33,945 nucleotides of DNA from an uncultured Bacteroidales bacterium (lineage in GTDB: Bacteria > Bacteroidota > Bacteroidia > Bacteroidales > FEN-979), in NCBI GenBank assembly GCA_903885595.1, contig CAISJJ010000116.1, positions 1 to 33,945 on the forward strand, given 5' to 3'. Below are positions 24,590-32,833 of the stretch, piece by piece (position 1 is the stretch's first letter; each line of letters begins with the position of its first letter). The translations under genes were made by a program, and so were the position numbers. The notes under the pieces were generated by a model, which saw nothing but the letters and a program-made list of their open reading frames with translations, made no database searches and was not told the origin of the DNA.

Positions 24590-25851
24590 TCGTTCAAAGG
24601 CATTCCACGCTTCTGAAATTCCTTCCAGTTAAGGTACTCCGCCCCTTTTCGCTGCTCTTTCATGGAAATGCATCCCTCCACCGGACACACCATCTTGCAG
24701 AGGTTGCATCCGACACATTCCTCCTCCTTTATCGTATAAGTATTATACGGAATGCCGTCCTCCTTTGATATGGACTGGTGCGAAGTATCTTCGCAGGCAA
24801 TGTAGCACAATCCGCAACGGATGCATTTATCCTGGTTGATATGGGCAACAATATGATAATTGATGTCAAGGTCTTCCCAATGGGTCAATTTCGGCACTGA
24901 CAATCCTCTGAAATCATCGATGTTCCGGTACCCCTTTTCATCCATCCAGTTATTCATTCCGTCGCATAAATCCCTGATAATCCTGAATCCGCTGAGCATC
25001 ACCGCGGTGCATACCTGTACATTCCATGAGCCTAACAGGATGAACTCTACCGCATCTTTCCACGAGGTGACCCCCCCGATCCCTGAAATGGGGGTGTTGC
25101 GCGTCGCCTCGTCCTGGGCCAGGGTGGTGATGAATTTCAATGCAATGGGTTTTACGGCAGGTCCGCAATAGCCGCCAAATGTAGAACTCCCTGCCACATT
25201 GGGGTTTGGAATAAGGGTATCCAGGTCAATACCGGTGACCGATTGGATCGTGTTGATGAGCGAAAGACCCTGGCTGCCGGCTTCAATAACGGCCCTGGCG
25301 ACCGGTACGACGGAATGGACATTCGGTGTGAGCTTGGTGATGACCGGAATTTCAGCAGCTTCCATCACCCATTCAACGATCATCTTTGCAATTTCAGGAT
25401 CCTGTCCTACCGTGGCGCCCATGCCTCGTTCAACCATGCCATGAGGGCATCCGAAGTTTAGCTCCAGCCCGTGTGCACCGGTATCCTGGACCTTTTTCAC
25501 CAGTTCGTGCCAGCTTTTGCGGTTGTTGTCGGTCATCAGGGAAACCACCATGGCACGATCGGGAAACAGTTTTAACACCTCCCTGATTTCCTGCAGGTTT
25601 AGTTCAAGCGGGCGGTCGGTGATCAGCTCGATGTTGTTGATGCCTGCGATCCTCCTACCGTAAACATTATAGGATGAGTACCTGGATGAAACATTTTTGA
25701 TCTGGGTACCCAGGGTTTTCCAAACAATACCGCCCCAGCCAGCTTCCAGGGCACGCAAAACGTTTATTTTTTTATCGGTCGGAGGACCGGATGCCAGCCA
25801 AAAAGGGTTGGGTGATTTGATTCCCAGGAAACTGGTTTGCAGGTTTGCCAT
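24583..25851 (-). CDS. preA: NAD-dependent dihydropyrimidine dehydrogenase, PreA subunit
   Basis: The protein has 422 aa. Residues 1-310 form the FMN-binding dihydroorotate-dehydrogenase-like barrel, with catalytic Cys135 in NFGCPHGM followed by ERGMGATVGQ, the dihydropyrimidine dehydrogenase signature. The C-terminal part carries two [4Fe-4S] ferredoxin clusters (CIRCGLCYIAC and CVGCNLCKMVC). With PreT it interconverts uracil or thymine and the 5,6-dihydro forms using NAD(P)H, and the context points to the reductive, catabolic direction. It is the last gene of the pyrimidine cluster, 161 nt after preT, and it converges on the methyltransferase gene with a 7-nt overlap. Confidence 0.95.
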   Translation of the reverse strand: MANLQTSFLGIKSPNPFWLASGPPTDKKINVLRALEAGWGGIVWKTLGTQIKNVSSRYSSYNVYGRRIAGINNIELITDRPLELNLQEIREVLKLFPDRAMVVSLMTDNNRKSWHELVKKVQDTGAHGLELNFGCPHGMVERGMGATVGQDPEIAKMIVEWVMEAAEIPVITKLTPNVHSVVPVARAVIEAGSQGLSLINTIQSVTGIDLDTLIPNPNVAGSSTFGGYCGPAVKPIALKFITTLAQDEATRNTPISGIGGVTSWKDAVEFILLGSWNVQVCTAVMLSGFRIIRDLCDGMNNWMDEKGYRNIDDFRGLSVPKLTHWEDLDINYHIVAHINQDKCIRCGLCYIACEDTSHQSISKEDGIPYNTYTIKEEECVGCNLCKMVCPVEGCISMKEQRKGAEYLNWKEFQKRGMPLNDH

Positions 25852-26012
25852 GGTATTTGATATGTTGACTGATTTAATATATTAAGATAAAGACTGATCT
25901 GCTTCTCCCGCCAGATTTATGGCTCCATTTAGTTTGCCCTGCTGACTGTTTCTCATTGTTTGACCGGTTGTCAGATTCACCGGCGAAATGATATTTTTCC
26001 AGCTAAGGCAGA

Positions 26013-27371
26013 TTACTTTATTTCAGAACCCAATCCGAGATAAGCCAGGATGGCTTTGGCCCCGATTTTTCCGTCTTCGACTGCATTGACCACCTCCTTG
26101 CCGCCAGTTACCGCATCGCCACCTGCAAAAACGCCTGGGATATTAGTCTCGGCCTCTCCGCCGACCATAATTTTTCCATCCCTGTTCCGGATGAATAACT
26201 CACTGAGAAGTTCTTCGTAGGGTTCCTGCCCGGTTGCTTTTATGATCATATCGACATCAACAACAAATGTTTTACCGGTTTCAACCGGGATCCGTCGGCC
26301 TGTCAGATCAGGTTCACCTAATTTCATTTCATTGCATATCAACACTTTAACCGTTCCATTTTCTCCGATAATTTCCTTTGGACTGGCAAGCCAGATAATG
26401 GAGCAGCCATCGAGCAGGGCCAGATCAAGTTGAGAATCGGTGCAGGGTTTTTCATGTTTTGAACGCCGATAAATCAGTGTAACCTCCTTTGCGCCAAGTC
26501 TTTTCGATTGCGTAGCAGCATCAATCGCCGTCATTCCCAAGCCAATCACAGCAACCCGGTCGCCGATAGCAACATTTGCATAACCGGAAGTCCGCAGATC
26601 ATAGATAAAGGAAATTGCATCCACCACCCCATGCAGTTTTTCACCCGGAATATCAAGTGAACGGGTTAAACCGACACCGATTCCAAGGAAAACAGCATGA
26701 TACTTTTCCTGGAGATCAGCCAGGGTAAAATCCCTGCCCAGCTCCGTACCCAACCTGATATCAATACCCCCAAGGGATGTTATGAAATCGACCTCCTCCT
26801 TACAGAACTCAGGGGTAACCTTATAGGCCGCAATTCCATAAGTCATCAGACCGCCGGCCTTCTCCTCCTTCTCAAAAACGGTGACATCAACGCCCTCGAG
26901 TGACAGTGCATGGGCACAGGCCAGTCCTGCAGGGCCCGCTCCGACAACCGCCACTTTTTTACCTGTTGGTGCTTTGCGTTCAAAAAGCCTCCATTGCTCC
27001 TGCATGGCCCGTTCTGTTGAATAGCGCTGCAGCTTGGCAATCCGGATGGGCTCCTCCTTCAGCAGGTTAAAAACGCAGACTCCTTCGCACAGCTTTTCCA
27101 CAGGGCAAACCTTAGAACATCCCGCACCCATGATGTTTGACCGGAAAATTGTCCGGGCCGACCCTTTGATATTGCCCGAAGCGATCTGTTTGATGAACAG
27201 GGGAACATCGATGCCGGCCGGGCAGAATTTGGTACACGGGGCGTCATAACAGCCAATGCACCGGTTTGCTTCGAGGATGGCCCCCTCATCATGTGCAAAG
27301 GGCGGGTGGATGTCAGAAAAAGCTTCGTTGTAATCTTCTGTCGTTAATCTATTGTTTTTTATTGCCATCAT
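26013..27371 (-). CDS. preT: Dihydropyrimidine dehydrogenase, PreT subunit (FAD/NAD(P)-binding, Fe-S)
   Basis: The protein has 452 aa. The N-terminal domain holds two cysteine groups for [4Fe-4S] clusters (CIGCYDAPCTKFC and CSKVCPVEKLCEGVC). It is followed by an FAD site (VAVVGAGPAGLACAHAL) and a second nucleotide site (VAVIGLGMTAIDAATQ), ending with GGDAVTGGKEVVNAVEDG. The same domain set occurs in the glutamate synthase small subunit, but the neighbours preA, dihydropyrimidinase and beta-ureidopropionase decide for PreT. It passes electrons from NAD(P)H through FAD and Fe-S centres to PreA. The start lies 14 nt after the beta-ureidopropionase stop, indicating co-transcription. Confidence 0.93.
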   Translation of the reverse strand: MMAIKNNRLTTEDYNEAFSDIHPPFAHDEGAILEANRCIGCYDAPCTKFCPAGIDVPLFIKQIASGNIKGSARTIFRSNIMGAGCSKVCPVEKLCEGVCVFNLLKEEPIRIAKLQRYSTERAMQEQWRLFERKAPTGKKVAVVGAGPAGLACAHALSLEGVDVTVFEKEEKAGGLMTYGIAAYKVTPEFCKEEVDFITSLGGIDIRLGTELGRDFTLADLQEKYHAVFLGIGVGLTRSLDIPGEKLHGVVDAISFIYDLRTSGYANVAIGDRVAVIGLGMTAIDAATQSKRLGAKEVTLIYRRSKHEKPCTDSQLDLALLDGCSIIWLASPKEIIGENGTVKVLICNEMKLGEPDLTGRRIPVETGKTFVVDVDMIIKATGQEPYEELLSELFIRNRDGKIMVGGEAETNIPGVFAGGDAVTGGKEVVNAVEDGKIGAKAILAYLGLGSEIK

Positions 27372-27385
27372 GAATGGATTGCAGG

Positions 27386-28252
27386 TTACAATTCCGTTAT
27401 TTTCTCATAGGTTTCAGGCCGTCTGTCGCGGAAAAACTGCCAGGTTGACCTGACCTCATCGATCATATCGAGATCGAATTCAGCTATGAGCAATTCGTCA
27501 TTGTCTTCAGAAGCACATGCGAAAATTTGCCCTTTCGGATCGACAAAATAGGAAGTCCCGTAAAATTTGCCCAGGTTCCAGGGCTTTTCCGTACCGACCC
27601 TATTTATACAACCCATGAAATAACCATTTGCCGCAGCATGGGCGGGTTGTTCCAGCTTCCATAAATATTGCGACAACCCGGCAACGGTAGCCGATGGATT
27701 GTAAACGATCTCAGCGCCATTTAATCCAAGACACCTGGCTCCCTCCGGAAAATGCCGGTCGTAACAGGTATAAACGCCGATTTTCGCATATTTTGTCTGG
27801 AAAACAGGATATCCAAGGTTTCCAGGTTTAAAGAAAAACTTTTCCCAGAAACCCGCAACATGGGGGATGTGGTTTTTCCTGTATTTACCCAGGTATTTCC
27901 CATCGGCATCAATCACTGCGGCCGTATTATACAACACACCCGGTTGCTCCTTTTCATATACCGGAACCACAATCGCCATGTCGTACTTTTTGGCATATCC
28001 GGCCATCAGTTCCGTGGTCGGTCCCGGAACCGGCTCTGCGGAAGCATACCATTGCTTATCCTGCCCCGGACAAAAATAGGGTGTGTTGAAAATTTCCTGG
28101 AAACAAAGGATCTGAACACCGTTTTCACCGGCTTTTTCGATATAGGGAATATGTTTCTCCACCATGGCATCACAAATCTCGCGGATGGTTCCTTCACCTT
28201 CGGTCATTGGCAGGCTCATCTGGATGAGCCCCGATTTAATTATTCGTGGCAT
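27386..28252 (-). CDS. Beta-ureidopropionase (N-carbamoyl-beta-alanine amidohydrolase), nitrilase superfamily
   Basis: The protein has 288 aa, a normal length for bacterial C-N hydrolases. The Glu-Lys-Cys catalytic triad is visible: Glu53 in CFQEIF, Lys126 in KYRKNHIP and Cys163 in YTCYDRHFPE. It should hydrolyse N-carbamoyl-beta-alanine (from uracil) or N-carbamoyl-beta-aminoisobutyrate (from thymine) to the amino acid, CO2 and ammonia in the cytoplasm. The motifs alone would also fit N-carbamoylputrescine amidase, but the gene sits 11 nt after dihydropyrimidinase and 14 nt before preT, which supports the pyrimidine role. Confidence 0.9.
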   Translation of the reverse strand: MPRIIKSGLIQMSLPMTEGEGTIREICDAMVEKHIPYIEKAGENGVQILCFQEIFNTPYFCPGQDKQWYASAEPVPGPTTELMAGYAKKYDMAIVVPVYEKEQPGVLYNTAAVIDADGKYLGKYRKNHIPHVAGFWEKFFFKPGNLGYPVFQTKYAKIGVYTCYDRHFPEGARCLGLNGAEIVYNPSATVAGLSQYLWKLEQPAHAAANGYFMGCINRVGTEKPWNLGKFYGTSYFVDPKGQIFACASEDNDELLIAEFDLDMIDEVRSTWQFFRDRRPETYEKITEL

Positions 28253-28263
28253 ATGTTATGATT

Positions 28264-29649
28264 TTAACGGTTATGTTTAGATTCCGGCTTTCGTTTTATA
28301 TACTGCCCATATCCCTTTTCAATGAATACCTTGTCATTGTCAACGGCCACTTTACCCCTTAAAAGTACCGTTTTGCATTTGCCGGTGACTTCCCATCCTT
28401 CATATCCTGAGTAATCACAATTCATGTGATGTGTCTTCGCTGAAATGGTATGTTTTTCATTGGGATCAAAAATAACAAGATCAGCATCGGAACCTACGGC
28501 GATGGTCCCTTTGGCCGGGTATACGCCAAATATTCGCGCTGCATTGGCAGATGTTACTTCTACAAATTTATTCAGGCTTATTTTGTCTTTCAGCACCCCT
28601 TCCGAAAACAACAATTCCATCCGGTTTTCGATGCCAGGAGCTCCGTTTGGAATTTTCGAAAAATCGTGTTCTCCTGATTTCTTTTGCTCCCATGCAAAAG
28701 GACAATGATCTGTGGCAACAACGTGTACAATTCCCTGGTCAATTCCGGCCCAAAGTGCCGCCTGGTCTTTTTTCTCCCTCAGCGGAGGGCTCATGACCCA
28801 TTTTGCCGATTCAAAACCCCGATCATACAGTGACGCATCAAGCAGGAGGTACTGAATACAGGTTTCGACAAAGATCTTCTGATTTCTTTTTGTGGCATCC
28901 CTGATCTGGTTGAGCGCACCTTCGCACGACATGTGAACAACATATGGGATCACCCCGGTGTAGTGAGCCATGTCGGCAAACCGCCCGGTAGCCTCCGATT
29001 CGGTAATTTCAGGTTGTGAAAGATAGTGATATAATGGGGCAAGATTCCCTTCCGACCTGTTTTTTGCAACAAGGTAATCGATCATATCTCCGTTGGTGGC
29101 ATGGGTGGTAACAATTCCCCCGTACTTTTTTACTTCATTCATCAAACCCACCATCTGCCGGTCATCAATCATCAGGGAGCCACGATACGCCATAAATGTT
29201 TTGAAAGAGGTGATCCCCTCTTTTTCGATCATATCTTTTATTTCAGTTTTGACATTCTCGTTGAAATCGGTGACAGCCATATGGAATGCATAATCCCCGT
29301 AAGCATTTCCATCGGAACGGCTTTTCCATTCATTCAACGCTGAATACAATGATTTGCCTTTGGTCTGGATGACGAAATCAATCACCATGGTCGTCCCTCC
29401 GAAAAGAGCCGCGCGGGTTCCTGTTTCATAATTATCAGAGGAGAAGGTCCCCATAAAAGGCATATCCAGATGCACATGCGGATCGATGCCCCCGGGAAAA
29501 ACGAATTTTCCCTCTGCATCAATTATTCTACTTGTAGTTGTATGAATATTTTTGCCGATGGCAGATATGATTTCATTTTCGATTAAAATATCGGCGATAT
29601 AATCATCAGCTGCGGTGATGATTCTTCCGTTTTTAATGAGGATCGACAT
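28264..29649 (-). CDS. hydA: Dihydropyrimidinase (D-hydantoinase family)
   Basis: The protein has 461 aa, an amidohydrolase-superfamily metalloenzyme. The binuclear metal ligands are present: His58 and His60 in DPHVHLD, the lysine to be carboxylated Lys150 in SFKTFMAY, His183 in TTHATNGD, His239 in VVHMSCEG and Asp314 in TDHCPF. It opens the ring of dihydrouracil or dihydrothymine to the N-carbamoyl beta-amino acid. It is the first gene of the tight hydA, beta-ureidopropionase, preT run (gaps of 11 and 14 nt). Allantoinase and dihydroorotase are unlikely given the neighbours. Confidence 0.94.
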   Translation of the reverse strand: MSILIKNGRIITAADDYIADILIENEIISAIGKNIHTTTSRIIDAEGKFVFPGGIDPHVHLDMPFMGTFSSDNYETGTRAALFGGTTMVIDFVIQTKGKSLYSALNEWKSRSDGNAYGDYAFHMAVTDFNENVKTEIKDMIEKEGITSFKTFMAYRGSLMIDDRQMVGLMNEVKKYGGIVTTHATNGDMIDYLVAKNRSEGNLAPLYHYLSQPEITESEATGRFADMAHYTGVIPYVVHMSCEGALNQIRDATKRNQKIFVETCIQYLLLDASLYDRGFESAKWVMSPPLREKKDQAALWAGIDQGIVHVVATDHCPFAWEQKKSGEHDFSKIPNGAPGIENRMELLFSEGVLKDKISLNKFVEVTSANAARIFGVYPAKGTIAVGSDADLVIFDPNEKHTISAKTHHMNCDYSGYEGWEVTGKCKTVLLRGKVAVDNDKVFIEKGYGQYIKRKPESKHNR

Positions 29650-29775
29650 ATGATCAGGTGCTTAAATTTATTGAAGTTGTTTCAAATTCTGTTTCAAATT
29701 ATTTACTAATGGGATTCTAATCTACAAAAAATAATTTGTTTTGGTTTCAAATAACTGAAAATGACCGCTACACTG

Positions 29776-29796
29776 CCCTCCCCCTGGAGGGGAGGG
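29776..29796. repeat. Perfect 8-bp G/C hairpin between aminotransferase and dihydropyrimidinase genes
   Basis: CCCTCCCC and GGGGAGGG flank a 5-nt loop. No U-run follows on either strand, so it is not a standard Rho-independent terminator. It could be a small dispersed intergenic repeat or an attenuating structure 35 nt after the aminotransferase stop. Confidence 0.6.
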
Positions 29797-29830
29797 AGAC
29801 GTTTCGGATTTCAATATCATCCTGTTACGC

Positions 29831-31186
29831 TTAGTAACAATGTCCATCAGCAATTGAAATCGCCTGTGAAATGATTTCCAGCCCTTCGTCGATCTGGTCT
29901 TTGGTGATGATCAGCGGGGGCGCGGTGAATATCCAGTTCCAGCGGACAAATGTAAACATGCCCGCAGCACGGATTTTCGCCGCTACCTTATTCATAACCT
30001 CCATTTCACCTGGCTTTGCATTCCAGGGAGCCATCGGTTCTTTGGAGGTTCTGTTCTTAACAATTTCGATGCATCCAAGCAACCCGGTATTCCGGAAATC
30101 GCCGATGGAAATGTGTTTCTTTTTCATTTCTTCCATCCTCGATTCCAGGTACAGGCCCATTTTTGCTGCATTTTCAACAAGATGTTCCTTCTCATAAACA
30201 TCAATTACGGCCAATGCAGCTGCACAGGCCACCGGGTGTGCTGAATAGGTTAACCCTAGTGGCAGGGATTTATCATTAAAGTACGCGGCAATCCTGTCAG
30301 TGACAATGACCCCGCCCAACGGAATGTATCCCGATGTAAGACCCTTGGCCACACACATGATATCAGGTACAATTCCATGATGTTCGATGGCAAACATTTT
30401 ACCGGTTCTTCCGAACCCGCTCATTACTTCATCGGCGATGATTAAAATGCCATATTTATCAGCAATAGCCTTTATTTTCTTCCAGTATCCCGGGGGATAC
30501 TTTATGCATCCCGACGAACCGGATTCCCCTTCTAACAATATCGCAGCAATACTTTCAGGGTTTTCAAATTTTATGACCCGTTCAACATGAGCAGCACAGT
30601 TGTCGGCACACTCATCCCATGTTTTGCTGTTCCAGGGGCAACGATAAAAATAGGGATTTTCGACATGAATAAAATTAGGAGCAGCCTGACTGTCGACACT
30701 ATGTTTTCTTGGATCGCCCCCGGCAGAAAAGGCGCCATAGGTACCTCCATGATACGACAGGTACTGCGAAATAATTTTATGTCTTCCCGTATATATCCGT
30801 GCAATTTTTACCGCGTTTTCAATGGCGTCGGCTCCCCCCAGCGTGAAAAATGTTTTATTCAGCCCTCCGGGTGTAATTTCTGCTAATTTTTTTCCCAGCT
30901 CGCCCCTTGCTTTGGTAATCATACCCGGGTAAACATAGCTCACTTCATTCATTTGCTTTACAACTGCATCCCTTACGCTGGAATTGCCATGGCCTATGTT
31001 CACATTCATCAGCTGGGACGAAAAATCAATATACCGCTTCCCGTCATAATCATAAATATATACACCTTCGGCGTGATGAATGTTGAAAGGGTTCAGTCCG
31101 GACTGTTTCGACCAGGAAAACAGGGTATGTTCCAGGTTGTTTTTCAGGATAATTTCCTTTTCTGTTGATGATATTAATTCTTGCAT
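29831..31186 (-). CDS. Class III aminotransferase, probable beta-alanine/beta-aminoisobutyrate transaminase
   Basis: The protein has 451 aa with fold-type I PLP motifs. Asp252 lies in the LIIADEVMSGFGRTG region, which binds the pyridine nitrogen, and the Schiff-base Lys281 lies in VAKGLTSGYIPLGG. The family includes omega-amino acid:pyruvate and GABA transaminases; sequence motifs alone do not fix the substrate. Its place between the acylating semialdehyde dehydrogenase (91-nt gap) and dihydropyrimidinase (181-nt gap) makes beta-alanine to malonate semialdehyde, and 3-aminoisobutyrate to methylmalonate semialdehyde, the likely reactions. Confidence 0.88.
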   Translation of the reverse strand: MQELISSTEKEIILKNNLEHTLFSWSKQSGLNPFNIHHAEGVYIYDYDGKRYIDFSSQLMNVNIGHGNSSVRDAVVKQMNEVSYVYPGMITKARGELGKKLAEITPGGLNKTFFTLGGADAIENAVKIARIYTGRHKIISQYLSYHGGTYGAFSAGGDPRKHSVDSQAAPNFIHVENPYFYRCPWNSKTWDECADNCAAHVERVIKFENPESIAAILLEGESGSSGCIKYPPGYWKKIKAIADKYGILIIADEVMSGFGRTGKMFAIEHHGIVPDIMCVAKGLTSGYIPLGGVIVTDRIAAYFNDKSLPLGLTYSAHPVACAAALAVIDVYEKEHLVENAAKMGLYLESRMEEMKKKHISIGDFRNTGLLGCIEIVKNRTSKEPMAPWNAKPGEMEVMNKVAAKIRAAGMFTFVRWNWIFTAPPLIITKDQIDEGLEIISQAISIADGHCY

Positions 31187-31277
31187 CGTCTGAATTTTAT
31201 CAGGTATAATCTTTTCGGTGACTTATCTGCGGCTTATGCCGGGTACATGAATAAAGAAATCATGCGTTTACAGGACA

Positions 31278-32735
31278 CTAACTCATCCAGTTTGTCTTTG
31301 CTTCAGGATTCCATTTAGTCGTGGTTTTTTTCAGCTTTGTCCAGAACTGTATGGAACTTTTACCGGTCAGATCGCCAACGCCGAATTTCGATTCATTCCA
31401 GCCGCCGAATGAAAATGGTTCCCTGGGTACCGGAACCCCGATATTCACCCCGATCATTCCCGCGCTGGCCCTTTCAATTATTTGCCGGGCCATGCCTCCG
31501 CTCTGGGTGAACACAGCAGCCGCGTTGCCATAAGGGCTTGCATTTTCAATGGCAATCGCTTCGTCAATGTCTTTTACCCGGATAATCGAAAGCACGGGTC
31601 CGAAAATCTCATCGGTGGCGACCTTCATGGCCGTGTTAACATGATCAATGACTGTTGGTCCGACATAAAAACCGTTTTCTTTCCCTTGGACAACAATGTT
31701 CCGGCCATCAACCAAAATTGTGGCGCCCTGTTCCTCTGCCTCTGAAATGTACTTTTCTATCCGTTCTTTTGCCTCCAGTGAAATTACCGAACCCAAATTT
31801 TGTCCGGGAATAATTTTTCGCGCTTCAACGCAAACCTGTTCGATGATTTTTTCCGATGCGCCAACCGCAACCATCACGGAGGCTGCCATGCAGCGCTGCC
31901 CGGCACAACCCGACATGGATGCGGCTACATTGCTGGCAGTCATCGAAGGATGTGCGTCGGGCAATACGATCAGGTGGTTCTTTGCCCCCCCCAGTGCCAG
32001 TACCCGCTTATGACTGGATGATGCCCTTGCATAGACGAGCTTCGCAACTTTAGTGGATCCCACAAATGATACAGCCTCAATTCCCGGATGGTCACAAATA
32101 GCCTCCACAATTTCGCGGTCACCATTAATAATATTGAACACTCCGTCGGGTAATCCGGCTTTTTTCAATAATTCAGCTATCCTGACGGCGCTTAAGGGAA
32201 CCGATTCCGAGGGCTTTAAAATCATGGTGTTGCCCAGGGCTATTGCATTCGGAATGGTCCAGTTTGGAACCATGCTCGGGAAGTTAAACGGCACTATGCA
32301 GGCCACCACCCCAACCGGGTAGTAATCGGTACGACACTCCACGCCCTTGCTGACCTCAAGAATCTCCCCGCCGGTCATTTGCGGCAGCGAACAGGCAAAT
32401 TCGGTCAGCTCAATGCTTTTTTCAATCTCAGCCCTTGCTTCATCCAGTGTCTTACCGTTTTCTTCCTGGATAAGCTGTGACAATTCCAGCATGTGTTTTT
32501 CCAATAAAACCTTGTACCTGAAAAATACCTGGACCCGCTCTTTAATGGGGACTTTTGACCAGGTTAAAAAAGCATTTTGTGCTTTCGTCACCGCATGGTT
32601 CAGATCTTCCTTTGAAGAAATAGGAACCTTTGACAATAAACTCCCATCGATTGGCGATATTACATCCAGATACTTAGTGTTGGAGCCGTGAAAAAAACTC
32701 CCGCCAATATAATTTTGTACTTCAGGATACTTCAT
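31278..32735 (-). CDS. mmsA: CoA-acylating malonate/methylmalonate-semialdehyde dehydrogenase
   Basis: The protein has 485 aa of the aldehyde dehydrogenase fold. The catalytic Cys282 is in CAGQRCMAAS, and the preceding GGAKNH motif (249-254) replaces the ELGGK/glutamate motif of ordinary aldehyde dehydrogenases. Both are marks of the CoA-dependent methylmalonate-semialdehyde dehydrogenase subgroup, as is PFNFPSMVPNW near 149. It should convert malonate semialdehyde to acetyl-CoA and methylmalonate semialdehyde to propionyl-CoA, releasing CO2 and reducing NAD. The same enzyme also serves valine and inositol catabolism elsewhere, but here it finishes the pyrimidine route. A candidate -7 element lies at 32781-32788. 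Confidence 0.93.
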   Translation of the reverse strand: MKYPEVQNYIGGSFFHGSNTKYLDVISPIDGSLLSKVPISSKEDLNHAVTKAQNAFLTWSKVPIKERVQVFFRYKVLLEKHMLELSQLIQEENGKTLDEARAEIEKSIELTEFACSLPQMTGGEILEVSKGVECRTDYYPVGVVACIVPFNFPSMVPNWTIPNAIALGNTMILKPSESVPLSAVRIAELLKKAGLPDGVFNIINGDREIVEAICDHPGIEAVSFVGSTKVAKLVYARASSSHKRVLALGGAKNHLIVLPDAHPSMTASNVAASMSGCAGQRCMAASVMVAVGASEKIIEQVCVEARKIIPGQNLGSVISLEAKERIEKYISEAEEQGATILVDGRNIVVQGKENGFYVGPTVIDHVNTAMKVATDEIFGPVLSIIRVKDIDEAIAIENASPYGNAAAVFTQSGGMARQIIERASAGMIGVNIGVPVPREPFSFGGWNESKFGVGDLTGKSSIQFWTKLKKTTTKWNPEAKTNWMS

Positions 32736-32780
32736 AGTGATTGCTGCTAGTGGAAATTAATACTCTGTAATGCATTTAAG

Positions 32781-32788
32781 CAAATTTA
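32781..32788 (-). promoter_or_regulatory. Candidate -7 element for the mmsA transcript
   Basis: TAAATTTG on the minus strand matches TAnnTTTG and lies about 46 nt upstream of the ATG at 32735. No clear -33 element is seen. Confidence 0.4.
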
Positions 32789-32824
32789 AAAATAATTCGC
32801 TTATCCGCATTCACTGAATGGATA
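32789..32824 (-). terminator. Possible Rho-independent terminator of the transporter gene
   Basis: Ten nucleotides after the transporter stop codon, a hairpin (CATTC-AGT-GAATG core at 32808-32820, extended by GATA/TATC with a 2-nt bulge) is followed on the minus strand by the T-rich tract ATTATTTTTAA. The stem is short and A/T-rich, so efficiency is uncertain. Confidence 0.4.
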
Positions 32825-32833
32825 CAATCTGAA

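Noticed and set aside
26013-27371. Glutamate synthase small subunit
   Set aside because: It shares the same domain order, but no large subunit is nearby and the gene is in the dihydropyrimidinase/preA operon, so PreT is the better call.
29776-29796. Rho-independent terminator
   Set aside because: The hairpin is perfect but no T-rich tract follows it on either strand.
31278-32735. Ordinary NAD-dependent aldehyde dehydrogenase
   Set aside because: The CAGQRC and GGAKNH motifs belong to the CoA-acylating methylmalonate-semialdehyde subgroup.
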